Below are positions 32,208 through 42,420 of a stretch of 64,000 nucleotides of DNA, one piece after another. Position 1 is the stretch's first letter. Each line of letters opens with the position of its first letter. Below the pieces are notes generated by a model, which had not been told where the DNA came from, made no database searches, and saw nothing but the letters and a program-made list of their open reading frames with translations. The position numbers were made by a program, and so were the translations under genes. The stretch comes from Ambrosia x helenae (lineage: Eukaryota; Streptophyta; Magnoliopsida; Asterales; Asteraceae), in contig CM061223.1 of the NCBI GenBank assembly GCA_030844895.1, forward strand, positions 36,702,204 through 36,766,203, given 5' to 3'.

Positions 32208-34784
32208 ATGGATCCACACAATACTGGTTCTGCCACCAAACCTGCCATGCTTGTGAGAAATGAGTACAATATATGGCAGAAAAGAATGGCACATACCTTG
32301 TCACAAACCAACACAGGTTGTTGGAGATCTGTGATATATGGTCCACACAAACCAGTAAACATAAATCTTGAAACTAAAGAAGGGATTCCTAAGGATCCCA
32401 AAGACTATACAGATGAGGATTTCCTAAAACTTGAGCTAGATGCTAAGGCATTCTCTATGTTGGCAATGGCTCTCCCAAATGAAATATACTCTGGCCTTTT
32501 ACATTGTGAAAGTGCCAAAGAACTTTGGGACTGTCTTAAAGAGCAGTTTGGAGGAACTGAAGAGGTGATTGCCAACACCAGAGAAATTTTGGCTCAACAA
32601 TATGAAACATTTGCTTATATTAATGGGGAAACTTTGACACAACAATTTGAAAGATTCTCCTCATTAATCTCTGAGCTAAAGTTAAATGGTCAGACCTATA
32701 CAACAGTATCTATGTTACATAGATTTTTAAGGTCTCTACCTGACAAATGGGAAACTTACTCCATTGTCTTAAGATCCTCACCAGATTTTAGCTCCCTCAC
32801 TCTTACAAAACTCCATGGGAGATTACTCACTTTTGAAAGAGAAATCGATCAAAAGAAGAAATTACAAACTTCTGGTAAAACTGCTGATGACTACCTACCA
32901 GGTAGTACAGCACTTTTGGGACAAGATTCACCAACTTGTTCCTATGGATCTTATGACAATATTGACATAACCACTGGGATCTCATCAGAAAGATCTTTCC
33001 CAGGTTATGACAATGATGACCAAAGTCAAACTGCTGATAATCTATGTTTTATCATGGATGATTTGAAAAATTTTAGCAGTGATGACTTGGAAGAAATGGA
33101 CATACTACACCAACTGGCCATGCTAAGCATTAAAACTAACAAGTTTTATAAAAGGTCAGGAAGGAAATTTCCAGGATTGACCAGTAATACAAAAATTGGT
33201 TTTGACAAATCTAAACTGAGATGTCACAAGTGTCAGAAGTTGGGACACTTTGCTAGAGAGTGTAGAAGCTCTAGCTTTAACCAATCACAATCTGGAAATA
33301 ACTATAACCCCAATTATAATAGGAACAATGGAACTCAAGGGAGTGCTCATTTTGTACAGGCACAAGCTCCTCAACAGCAATATATGCCTCAAGTACAATA
33401 TGTTCAAGTGCCTGCTCAACAGATGCAGAGCCAACAATCAATCCCTCCCTTTCCAGCTGCTCAACTTCCTCCACAGCCTCAACAACCCCCTCAACAAAGT
33501 CTCTTTACCTCGGGGTATGTTGACTGGAGCAGTCTCCCTTATGACACCACAGAGTGTAATCCTGATGCAGACAACAAAGTGTTTGACATCAACTGGGGAG
33601 AACCAGACAATGGCAGAAAGAACTTTGCCTTAATGGCATTTGAAGGTTGTACCTCAAAATCTGCATTGTCTCAGGTATCAAAAGAATCTTTGACAAAACT
33701 GTGTTCAAACTCTTGCAAAGAAACTTTTGCTCTCATAAGAGAGACAAACGTGCACCTACAAGGCAAAGCCAATGATTTAGAAAGAAAATACACACAGATA
33801 AAATGTGATCTAGAAAGAAAACTGTGTGCTAAAACAAAAGAGGTTTCTAAATTAACTGACTCTGCTATTGAAACCCAAGCACAAATCAAAATGATGCTAA
33901 ATGACCTGGGAGATGTCAGACAAGAGCTTGCTGACACCAGGATCACTTGTGAAAAATGGGTTGAATCTTGTAGGGGGTATCAACTACTGCTAAACAAACA
34001 AAGTGCTTCAAATGTTAAGTTTGGCATAGGATACCATCATGTTGAAACACCAACAGATTTTTCTCCCAAAACTACTGAAGATGGGAGAAGAATTGTTTCA
34101 AATGAAACTTCTGAAGGGAAAGAATGCACATCTTTCCATGAAAACTTTCTAAACAGAAATCCTGGCATTTTTAAAGAAAGTACTTCAGAAGTATTTACAA
34201 AAACTGACAACAAGCCATCAGTAGTTTCATCTACTTCAGGAGTTGAGACCCTGAAAACTACTGATGAGCAAAATCTTTTCACAATTGTCAGAAATTTGCC
34301 TTGTGATCAAAAACTTAAGGCAAAAGAATGTGAAATTTGTGGCCTGTTCAACCACAAAACTGAATTTTGTAGATACAGAAAAGGAATTCAGTTCAATCAA
34401 AAATTTAAACAACAGGTTGTGGGAAATCAAATCAGAAATGATTATGAAAAAGTCTTTAAACCCAAGAAACAACAACCTGAAAACACCTTTTCTCAGAAAA
34501 AGATAAAATCTCAACCAAAATCTTTTTCTCAAAATTCCTTGTCAGTAGTTAGACCAGAATCATCAGCAGTTTCACAAACTGCTGAGATTCAAAATCTAAA
34601 GAACATGGTAGAACTACTGATGACCAAGGTTGATGGTGGTCCTAAAAAGGATACCACCATGGTTCTTCATGAAAAATCCATTGCCAAAAAGACATGGATT
34701 TCTCAACCTGGTCAAGAACAAACTGTAACTGTTCTCAAGAGCAAACCCAAAGCCAAACAGGCTTGGGTTTCCAAATCTAACTAA
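32208..34784 (+). CDS. gag: Copia-1 Gag
   Basis: 858 codons, start ATG in good context (AAAAATGGA). Residues about 15-230 are a Copia gag core (NEYNIWQKRMAHTL; then a UBN2-like region with LWDCLKEQFGG). A zinc knuckle CHKCQKLGHFAREC begins at about residue 339 and a second CX2CX4HX4C (CEICGLFNHKTEFC) at about 708. Between them are a Gln/Pro-rich stretch and a coiled-coil-like region (about 510-600). Two well separated knuckles and this length are large for Copia, as in Sireviruses. Gag forms the virus-like particle and packages RNA. The stop TAA at 34782 lies where the pol frame opens. Ser/Thr-rich linker parts contain many CAGNAGT-type words. Confidence 0.93.
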   Translation: MDPHNTGSATKPAMLVRNEYNIWQKRMAHTLSQTNTGCWRSVIYGPHKPVNINLETKEGIPKDPKDYTDEDFLKLELDAKAFSMLAMALPNEIYSGLLHCESAKELWDCLKEQFGGTEEVIANTREILAQQYETFAYINGETLTQQFERFSSLISELKLNGQTYTTVSMLHRFLRSLPDKWETYSIVLRSSPDFSSLTLTKLHGRLLTFEREIDQKKKLQTSGKTADDYLPGSTALLGQDSPTCSYGSYDNIDITTGISSERSFPGYDNDDQSQTADNLCFIMDDLKNFSSDDLEEMDILHQLAMLSIKTNKFYKRSGRKFPGLTSNTKIGFDKSKLRCHKCQKLGHFARECRSSSFNQSQSGNNYNPNYNRNNGTQGSAHFVQAQAPQQQYMPQVQYVQVPAQQMQSQQSIPPFPAAQLPPQPQQPPQQSLFTSGYVDWSSLPYDTTECNPDADNKVFDINWGEPDNGRKNFALMAFEGCTSKSALSQVSKESLTKLCSNSCKETFALIRETNVHLQGKANDLERKYTQIKCDLERKLCAKTKEVSKLTDSAIETQAQIKMMLNDLGDVRQELADTRITCEKWVESCRGYQLLLNKQSASNVKFGIGYHHVETPTDFSPKTTEDGRRIVSNETSEGKECTSFHENFLNRNPGIFKESTSEVFTKTDNKPSVVSSTSGVETLKTTDEQNLFTIVRNLPCDQKLKAKECEICGLFNHKTEFCRYRKGIQFNQKFKQQVVGNQIRNDYEKVFKPKKQQPENTFSQKKIKSQPKSFSQNSLSVVRPESSAVSQTAEIQNLKNMVELLMTKVDGGPKKDTTMVLHEKSIAKKTWISQPGQEQTVTVLKSKPKAKQAWVSKSN

Positions 34785-37700
34785 TTTGCTTTTATGTGCA
34801 GAGAGTTTCCAGGGGCTTAAACAGCATATGGTATGTTGATAGTGGAGGCTCTATGCACATGACTGGATGCAGATACCTGATAAACAACTTTATCAGCCAA
34901 AGAGAAGGATCTGTGTCCTTTGGGAACAATGCCAAGGGATATGTGCTAGGACATGGCAATGTCTCCTCTGGCAAAATACAGTTTGACAAGGTCAATCTGG
35001 TGGAAAATCTTGAATACAACTTGCTGAGCGTGTCACAAATGTGTGATAAAGGATATTCTTCCTTTTTCACAAAGACAGCTTGCAAGATCATCTCACCAGA
35101 AGGCCAGAAGTTGATTGAGAAGATTATAGAAGATCATACTTTGCTGATTGCCAAAAGATGTGGCAATGTCTATGCAGTGGACATTGAGAAAGACAAAGTA
35201 TTGAACAACACTGCCTGTTTCTTCTCAAGGGCATCAACTTCAGAAACAGATCTCTGGCACAGGAGACTTGGCCATGTGAACTTTAAAACCATAAATAAAG
35301 TCACAAAAATGGGCTTGGTCAGAGGTCTACCTTTGAAAGTATATCAGTGTCAAGAACACTGTGTATCCTGTTTAAAGGGAAAACAGCATAAGTCCTCCTA
35401 TAAGTCTATTGAAGAATCAAAAACAACTGCATGTCTTCAACTACTCCATATGGACTTATTTGGGCCTGTCAAGATTATAAGCCTTGGTAAAAAGAAGTAC
35501 TGCTTAGTCATCATTGATGACTACTCAAGATTCACATGGGTATTCTTCTTATTTTCCAAGGATGAGGCTGCTGAAATCATCAAGTTCTTCATTCTACAAG
35601 TAGAGAAACAATATTCTCTATCTGTCAAAACCATTAGAAGTGACAATGGGACAGAGTTCAGGAACAAAACTCTGGATGAATTCTGTTTGTCTAAAGGGAT
35701 TATTAGACAATACAGTGTTCCCAGAACTCCTGAACAAAATGGTGTAGTAGAAAGGAAGAACAGAACATTGATAGAAGGAGCAAGAACAATGTTAGCTGAT
35801 TCTGGACTGCCATTGTACTTTTGGGCAGAAGCAGTTAACACAGCATGTTATGTTCAGAATAGAGTTCTTGTGGTCAAGAGACATTCCAAGACTGCCTATG
35901 AAGTTCTTCATGGCATGAAGCCCCTTATCTCCTTTTTCAGGGCTTTTGGGTGTCAATGTTTCATCTTGAACATCAAGGAATCTATCTCAAAGTTTGCTGC
36001 CAAAGTTGACTCAGGTTACTTTCTTGGTTACTCTTCAACTAGAAAAGCCTACAAGGTTTTTAATTCTCACACCAGGATAGTAGAAGAAACATTGAATGTC
36101 AAGTTCAATGAGTCAAAACACACTCTTATTCCAGCACATCCTGCTGAACTCTTTGACCTTGACAACTTTCACTTTGGACCTGAAAAGGTTGTTACTTCTT
36201 CCAAACCTACTTATTATGGTGATCAAAGGTTTGAAGATGAGGATCCTGCACCATGGACTCCTCAAACAGTCATTAAGTCAACTACAACACCATCAGAAGT
36301 TTTTCAAACTTCTGATCAAACAAATACTGAAGGCCAAACTCAAACATCTGCCTCAGCACCTGCAACTACTGAAGAAGCTGCAACTGCTGAACCAGATATC
36401 ATAGACCTCAGTAGTTTGTTTGAAGAACAAGAGCCACCTACACCTGTCAGTGGTTTACAACAACTGATTGAACACAGAGATCATCCACTTGATCAAATCA
36501 TGGGTGATATAGCTACAGGTGTTCTGACCAGAAACCAGCTCTCCAACTTTTGCCTATTCTCAGCCTTTATTTCACAGTTGGAACCAAAGAAGTACCAGGA
36601 AGCCCTCAAAGACAATAATTGGGTGCAGGCTATGCAAGATGAACTACTACAGTTCAACAAGCAACAGGTCTGGGAAATCTGTCCCTTACCTCAAAACAAG
36701 CAACCAATTGGTACAAGATGGGTTTTCAGGAACAAACAAGATGAAGCTGGTATGATAATCAAGAACAAGGCAAGACTGGTAGTTCAAGGGTACTCTCAAG
36801 AAGAGGGAATTGACTATGATGAAACCTTTGCTCCAGTTGCAAGGCTTGAGGCCATCAGGTTATTTCTGGCCTATGCCATTTCGAACAAAATTAAAGTTTA
36901 TCAAATGGATGTGAAAAGTGCATTTTTGTATGGAAAAATCAAGGAGGAGGTGTATGTCTGTCAGCCACCTGGGTTTGAGGATCCTTCTCATCCTGAGTGG
37001 GTGTACAGACTGGATAAAGCTCTATATGGGCTCAAACAGGCTCCAAGAGCCTGGTATGATACACTCTCCACCTTTTTACTCAAAAATAACTTTACAAGAG
37101 GTGCCATTGATAAAACACTTTTCATTAAACATGTTGGAAATCATGTCTTACTTGTTCAAATTTATGTTGATGATATCATCTTTGGTTCAACAAACACAAA
37201 ATTGTGTGATGATTTTAAGAAACTCATGCAATCAAAATTTGAGATGAGTACCATGGGAGAACTGCAGTACTTTCTAGGACTGCAGATCAAACAACAAACA
37301 AATGGAACTTTTATACATCAATCAAAATATGTTAAAGAATTATTGAACAAGTTTTCTTTAAATGACTGTAAATCATGTTCCACTCCCATGACACCTATCA
37401 CACAAGTTGAACCTGATGATCAAGGAAAACAGGTTGATCAAACCATGTACAGATGCATGATAGGTTCCCTTTTATACTTAACTGCTTCTAGACCAGATAT
37501 TATGTTTTCAACATGTGTCTGTGCTAGATATCAATCAGCACCAAGGGAATCACACCTTATTGCAGTCAAAAGAATTTTTAGATATCTGAAAGGAACACCA
37601 ACACTGGGAATTTGGTATCCTGCTTCAAGCAATACCAAGTTATCAGCATTTTCAGATAGTGACTATGCAGGGTGTAAGATGACAAGAAAATCAACATCTG

Positions 37701-38104
37701 GTGGTTGTCAATTCCTGGGTAACTGTCTAGTGTCATGGCAATCAAAGAAGCAAACATCTGTTGCAACTTCAACTGCTGAAGCTGAATACATTGCAGCTGC
37801 AAGTTGTACATCACAGATACAATGGCTCCAATATCAACTTCTTGATTATGGAATCAAAGAGACCAAGACACCTTTGTTTGTAGACAGCAAATCTGTCATT
37901 AGCATCATTCAAAATCCGGTACAGTTCTCAAAAACTAAACATATTGAGATCAGGTACCATTTCATAAGAGATTGCTATGAAAAAGGCAAGATTGAGGTGA
38001 AGCATGTAGCAACAGCTAATCAGATAGCTGACATCTTCACTAAGCCCCTTGACACATCAACATTTCAGAAGTTAGTTTCCATGCTTGGAATGCTAAATTT
38101 GTAA
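34781..38104 (+). CDS. pol: Copia-1 Pol: protease, integrase, RT, RNase H
   Basis: Open from 34781 in the -1 frame relative to gag, with no ATG before the protease, so it is probably made as a Gag-Pol fusion by frameshift; 1,102 codons are open from 34796. Residues (from 34796): protease WYVDSGG at 12-18; GAG-pre-integrase LWHRRLGH near 152 with its CVSC pair; integrase triad D220, D283 and E319 (D-D-35-E spacing); RT with QMDVKSAFLYG, ALYGLKQAPRAWY and YVDD at 790; RNase H with SDSDYAG near 954 and TAEAEY near 995; end ADIFTKPLD. No stops or frameshifts. All catalytic residues I checked are present, so it could supply enzyme in trans to other Copia copies. Confidence 0.94.
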   Translation, partial: LICFYVQRVSRGLNSIWYVDSGGSMHMTGCRYLINNFISQREGSVSFGNNAKGYVLGHGNVSSGKIQFDKVNLVENLEYNLLSVSQMCDKGYSSFFTKTACKIISPEGQKLIEKIIEDHTLLIAKRCGNVYAVDIEKDKVLNNTACFFSRASTSETDLWHRRLGHVNFKTINKVTKMGLVRGLPLKVYQCQEHCVSCLKGKQHKSSYKSIEESKTTACLQLLHMDLFGPVKIISLGKKKYCLVIIDDYSRFTWVFFLFSKDEAAEIIKFFILQVEKQYSLSVKTIRSDNGTEFRNKTLDEFCLSKGIIRQYSVPRTPEQNGVVERKNRTLIEGARTMLADSGLPLYFWAEAVNTACYVQNRVLVVKRHSKTAYEVLHGMKPLISFFRAFGCQCFILNIKESISKFAAKVDSGYFLGYSSTRKAYKVFNSHTRIVEETLNVKFNESKHTLIPAHPAELFDLDNFHFGPEKVVTSSKPTYYGDQRFEDEDPAPWTPQTVIKSTTTPSEVFQTSDQTNTEGQTQTSASAPATTEEAATAEPDIIDLSSLFEEQEPPTPVSGLQQLIEHRDHPLDQIMGDIATGVLTRNQLSNFCLFSAFISQLEPKKYQEALKDNNWVQAMQDELLQFNKQQVWEICPLPQNKQPIGTRWVFRNKQDEAGMIIKNKARLVVQGYSQEEGIDYDETFAPVARLEAIRLFLAYAISNKIKVYQMDVKSAFLYGKIKEEVYVCQPPGFEDPSHPEWVYRLDKALYGLKQAPRAWYDTLSTFLLKNNFTRGAIDKTLFIKHVGNHVLLVQIYVDDIIFGSTNTKLCDDFKKLMQSKFEMSTMGELQYFLGLQIKQQTNGTFIHQSKYVKELLNKFSLNDCKSCSTPMTPITQVEPDDQGKQVDQTMYRCMIGSLLYLTASRPDIMFSTCVCARYQSAPRESHLIAVKRIFRYLKGTPTLGIWYPASSNTKLSAFSDSDYAGCKMTRKSTSGGCQFLGNCLVSWQSKKQTSVATSTAEAEYIAAASCTSQIQWLQYQLLDYGIKETKTPLFVDSKSVISIIQNPVQFSKTKHIEIRYHFIRDCYEKGKIEVKHVATANQIADIFTKPLDTSTFQKLVSMLGMLNL

Positions 38105-38757
38105 GTGTTTATTTTATTTTTTTTGCATATCAGTTAGAATCCAAGTTAACACTTGATTCTACCCAACTCTACAGCAAACTTCTACATCAATCACTACTGT
38201 TATGCATCAAAATTTTTCTTTTTCCTTTTTCCATCCTTGATTCCATCCTGTTTATCATGGTGGAATCAAAATGAAAAATTTTCTTTTTCCTTTTTCCACC
38301 CTTGATTCCATCCTGTTTACCTTGGTGGATTTCAAGTTAACCTTTTCCATCTTTTTTCTGGTTTCCACTTACAAATGACAAAAGTCTGCAACAAAACTTC
38401 TGAAAAACAAACTACTGATTAAACAGAAATCAGTATGAGAGAAAGTACTGATGTACAAAAAATCATCAGTATGGGATAATTTTCTGAAAAAATGTGTAAC
38501 TTCTGATAAAATAAACTTCAGAAGTTATGAATAAAGTATTTATAAAAACATTTCTCATCAGATGTTAAAACTACTGAAGAGAAAATGGGAACTACTGATG
38601 AAGTAATCCTTCATCAGCAGTTTAAGTCAAAAGGGCAAATCTGACTTTTCCCATCATCAGAGGTTTGACCTAATCAGTTTAAAACCTCTGATAAAGAGAT
38701 TTTTAACCAGAGGCGGTTTTAAAACTTCTAATAAAGAAGATTCAAGCGGTTAAAACT
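38105..38757 (+). other. Spacer between Copia-1 pol and ORF3
   Basis: Non-coding. Holds a direct duplication (about 38211-38264 and 38278-38329) of a pyrimidine-rich segment with tttttcc and ccttgattccatcctgttta and ggtgga, and, from 38385, eight CAGNAGT/ACTNCTG words. Confidence 0.8.
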
Positions 38758-38881
38758 CCAAATAAATACCTTTTCTACACACTTATCCTTTTAAACTCAC
38801 AAATATCCCTCCTTCTCTCTCAAAACTCTCTCAAAACCTAAACCTGCAAAATTCACTGTTCGATCAAACACCCAAACCACA
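38758..38881 (+). promoter_or_regulatory. Promoter-like leader of Copia-1 ORF3
   Basis: An AAATAAATA TATA-like word at 38758-38768 is followed by a C/T-rich leader (ccctccttctctctc near 38806) with no upstream ATG, and then ACAATGGCT, a near-ideal plant start context. This is the look of a plant core promoter and 5' untranslated region. A splice acceptor role for the pyrimidine-rich tract is the alternative. Confidence 0.45.
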
Positions 38882-41800
38882 ATGGCTCTAGTTCTAAAAC
38901 AGGGACACAATCAAAGAGCCTTTCTTGAAAAACAAGAAGGCTGGTCCCAATACGATGAGATCATTGATCTTGTCGTCAAATCCCAATACTTTACTGCTCT
39001 CACAATTAACCCACCAATTCACACTGAAACTCTGAATGAGTTCTGGGCAAATGCTGAGACGGTTACAATGGGTGGTGAGGTCATTTCCCTCAACTCAAAG
39101 ATAAAAGGGAAACAACTGACCATCACACCGGCCACACTAGCAACAAGACTGGGTCTGGATGATGTAGCTGCCCCTGACCATGTTGCTAACAAAGATATTC
39201 ATCTAACCATGACTGAGTGTGGTTATCAAGGTACTCTCTCCCATGCTACAATATTCAAAAAATATTTTGAACCAAAATACAAACTTTTGTTTCATTATAT
39301 AATTATGTGTTTGAGTCCAAAAACAGGGTCATATGACCAGATGCCCTCCACTTTTCAACCAATATTTCATTCCATTGTGAATGAAACCAAATTCAGGGCA
39401 TCAAAACTGTTTTTCCATGAGTTGGTGTTACATCACAATAATACCAAGAAAAAGTTTTTGTTGTACCCAAGGTTCATTATGCAATGCATAATAGGGGAAC
39501 TGGGTAATGAGGTGCTTGTGGGAAAAATTTCAACTTTAAACCCTTTAACATCACAAGCATACTCAAGACTGAACAAACCGGCTGCCTGGCCAGAAGATGA
39601 TCAGGGAGAACAACAACAAGTCCCCCTGAAGCCCACATCTTCCACACCCACACCACCAAAAGCCAAAAAGCCCAAGCCAACAAAAACTGCAACCCACCAA
39701 CCCAAAAGAAAAGCTGTTCAGGAGGTTGAGATGCCTGAACATGCTCTTGAGCATTCTGCTCTTCAAATTGTTGAGACTGAAACACCCTCTCAGTCTCATC
39801 CATCTCAAACCCCACCAAGAGCACCCATATCTGTTCAATTCAAAAGAAAAAGACTTAGAAAAACATATCAAACACACTCTTCTTTTGAAACTGCTGAACA
39901 ACAACCTATTGCCCAAACTACTGAACCATCCCCACAAATTTCTGAACAAGAGGCAATAGAAATTGCCAAACTTCTCTCTGGGCTAAAAGAGAATGTCCCA
40001 TCTGATCATGTCAGTCCCCATCAACCACAACAAACAGGGGACATAACTACTACATTAGACATGGATGTGGACATCATTAGCCCTATCCCAAGAGATGAGG
40101 GTGGACCAGAGTCTTTAAGCCCAATTTTAGAGACTCTTGGGGCATCTGAGGCTGCTACTACTCAGTTACCACCCAGTGGTGGATCTGAGGACAGAAGTAA
40201 CATAGCTAAGACCTCAGATGTGGCAACTACTGATGAAGGCTTAATGCCTGAAGTAGGAAATCCTCAGTACCAAGAAACAGAGGTTCATGAGAGAACTGAG
40301 TTGGGCTCAGCTCATGATTTAACTGAGACAGTCCTCACTGAGGGCAACATCAGGGATTCAGATGATTCCATTAGTTTGGATGATGTTTCACAATTTAAAA
40401 CTACTGAATTGACGGCACTTTCTGAAGGTCCTGTTGCAAAGGTATCCAGGCTCAAGAAGCCAGTCACCTCTGCACAGGTTAAAGCCCACTCAATCCCTAA
40501 AACCCCTAGAGTGGCATCCTCTGTACAACATGAGGATCTCCCAAAAACACCCCCTTCACAGCAAATGCCTACCCAATTCCCTGGGCAAACAAGCATAGAC
40601 CTGAACCAGCTATGCAGCCCAGAGGGTCCCCTGTACCACATGATGAATACACTCATCAGAAATCACTTCCAAACATATACAGCTGACTTGGAGCTGTCAA
40701 TCAAGAACCAATTTGGAGTGATTAAAACCAAGATGAACGATCTGTCTAACAAAATAGACTACAACAGCCAGCAGATTGCTCATCTTCAAGGACACTTCTC
40801 CCAACCCTCTGCTTCAAGGGTTAGAATTGATGAATCCAAAAAGGGGGAGAAGATCAGGGAACCTAAGGAGTCATTCCAAGCCAGAGTAAAGGCAAGAGTG
40901 GCACTCCTTGAAAGAGATCTGAAAGATCAGGCCAGGAAAGAAAAATTGGCCAAACAGTTTGGTGTCTCTATTGAAGAAATTGAAGCTGCTGAGAAAGAAG
41001 ATGAGACCCAAAGTTCTGATGATTCCCTAAGGTGTAATGAAGAAACTTCTGATGACCAAACTTCTGATGAAGAATCAGAAAGTACTGAAGACAATCCTTC
41101 AGTAGCTGACAAACCATCAGCAGTTGTCAGCACATCAGAAGTTAACACTTCCCAACCTCAAACAACTGAACCTTCCAGAACCACTGCTCCCATTCAACCA
41201 ACATCTGATCCCATCAGGCCTACATCTGTTACAACAATGACTGTATTAAACCCTTCTCCTATCTCTCAATCAGCTGAACTATTAGAGAAGAGCTTAATTG
41301 CAGCCAACAAGAAGGCCAGAGAAGATCAGATTTGGAAATCTCTGGAAGAAAGGGATGATTTGGACTTAAGCCATGAAGAAAAACTTCAGGCTTATGCAGC
41401 TGAACTACAAAGGCAGGCTAGCCTTGATGAGATTGCTGAACAGGATAAAAGACAACAACTGGTGTCTTATATTACCAAGAACAGCAAGACTAAAGCCTTT
41501 ACACTCAAAGGACTCTCTATGCAAGAGCTGACAAGAAGAGCACAACTGCTTGCAGACAAAATGGCCACAAGCAAAGATGGAAAGGCCAAGAGAGCCCAGA
41601 TAATAGAAGAGCTAGTAGCAGAAGGATATGGTTCAAAAGCCTCTGTATCCAGATGGAAAGAAGAAAGACTAATGGATACATATAGAAAATACTTGGCTGC
41701 CAAGGCTGCAAATCCTGAGAAGTTTCAAACTGCTGATCCTTCAAGATCAGTAGTTAGAACTTCTGGTGTATCTAGAAGATCTGCTGCTCAGAAGAAGAAG

Positions 41801-42379
41801 ACAGAGGACAATGTCAAAACTGATTTCAAAATGGTACTACTTGAGGGAAGCTCAATAGTCCATTCAGATTTTGACATTGAGGAGAAACCTCTGTTAACAC
41901 AGTTCAGGGATCCTTCCACTTTTGCTTATCAAATACAAAAGACAATCACAGAAAAACTGCATACCAAAGTAGTGACTGAACACCATCTCCCAACTGTTCA
42001 GATGCCTGGTATGCAACAACAACAACAAGGAAGAGAATCCCACCTGAGGCTATCTGAAACTGAAGACATCCAGCACTCAGGACCATCAACCCAAGGGACA
42101 AGTCTGGTTCCCTATTCTTCTGACTTTAACAAGTCAAAGATCCCTATCATCAGATGGTCACTTACTGATAACAACTCAGTACTGTTGACAAGAAGAGACT
42201 TCTCAAGCAGGGCTTACAAGAAGATCAGTGATCTGAAGAAACTGTCAACACAAGACCTGCTCACAATTCAACATCTAGAACCACAGAGAGGATCTCTGTC
42301 TGATGATCAGTACAACCAGCTCAAGAACACCATGTACAAAGAGATATGGAAGATTGTTCAAGACAGAAGAAACACATAA
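38882..42379 (+). CDS. Copia-1 ORF3, third gene of unknown function
   Basis: 1,165 codons without a stop. Residues 1-235 form a compact, mixed hydrophobic/charged domain (LEKQEGWSQYDEIIDLVV; FHYIIMCLSPKTGSYDQ; FLLYPRFIMQCIIGELG) of a type I recall from extra ORFs of Asteraceae Copia elements, sometimes labelled longin-like or plant transposon protein. Residues 240-560 are Pro/Thr/Gln/Ser-rich. Coiled-coil-like parts lie at about 575-640, 665-705 and 800-940. The C-terminus (1090-1165) is charged and conserved-looking. No signal peptide and no membrane helix, so it does not look like a classical envelope protein. It sits where Sireviruses carry an env-like gene. An intact frame in a young copy suggests selection. 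Confidence 0.85.
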   Translation: MALVLKQGHNQRAFLEKQEGWSQYDEIIDLVVKSQYFTALTINPPIHTETLNEFWANAETVTMGGEVISLNSKIKGKQLTITPATLATRLGLDDVAAPDHVANKDIHLTMTECGYQGTLSHATIFKKYFEPKYKLLFHYIIMCLSPKTGSYDQMPSTFQPIFHSIVNETKFRASKLFFHELVLHHNNTKKKFLLYPRFIMQCIIGELGNEVLVGKISTLNPLTSQAYSRLNKPAAWPEDDQGEQQQVPLKPTSSTPTPPKAKKPKPTKTATHQPKRKAVQEVEMPEHALEHSALQIVETETPSQSHPSQTPPRAPISVQFKRKRLRKTYQTHSSFETAEQQPIAQTTEPSPQISEQEAIEIAKLLSGLKENVPSDHVSPHQPQQTGDITTTLDMDVDIISPIPRDEGGPESLSPILETLGASEAATTQLPPSGGSEDRSNIAKTSDVATTDEGLMPEVGNPQYQETEVHERTELGSAHDLTETVLTEGNIRDSDDSISLDDVSQFKTTELTALSEGPVAKVSRLKKPVTSAQVKAHSIPKTPRVASSVQHEDLPKTPPSQQMPTQFPGQTSIDLNQLCSPEGPLYHMMNTLIRNHFQTYTADLELSIKNQFGVIKTKMNDLSNKIDYNSQQIAHLQGHFSQPSASRVRIDESKKGEKIREPKESFQARVKARVALLERDLKDQARKEKLAKQFGVSIEEIEAAEKEDETQSSDDSLRCNEETSDDQTSDEESESTEDNPSVADKPSAVVSTSEVNTSQPQTTEPSRTTAPIQPTSDPIRPTSVTTMTVLNPSPISQSAELLEKSLIAANKKAREDQIWKSLEERDDLDLSHEEKLQAYAAELQRQASLDEIAEQDKRQQLVSYITKNSKTKAFTLKGLSMQELTRRAQLLADKMATSKDGKAKRAQIIEELVAEGYGSKASVSRWKEERLMDTYRKYLAAKAANPEKFQTADPSRSVVRTSGVSRRSAAQKKKTEDNVKTDFKMVLLEGSSIVHSDFDIEEKPLLTQFRDPSTFAYQIQKTITEKLHTKVVTEHHLPTVQMPGMQQQQQGRESHLRLSETEDIQHSGPSTQGTSLVPYSSDFNKSKIPIIRWSLTDNNSVLLTRRDFSSRAYKKISDLKKLSTQDLLTIQHLEPQRGSLSDDQYNQLKNTMYKEIWKIVQDRRNT

Positions 42380-42405
42380 GGAATTAGTAAGGTTTTGGCT
42401 TCATC

Positions 42406-42420
42406 AATCCAGGGGGAGAT
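42406..42420 (+). promoter_or_regulatory. Copia-1 polypurine tract
   Basis: ccagggggagat directly before the 3' LTR at 42421; primer for plus-strand synthesis. Confidence 0.9.

Noticed and set aside
38882..42379. ORF3 as an envelope glycoprotein
   Set aside because: No signal peptide, no membrane-spanning segment and no cysteine-rich ectodomain; position alone is not enough.
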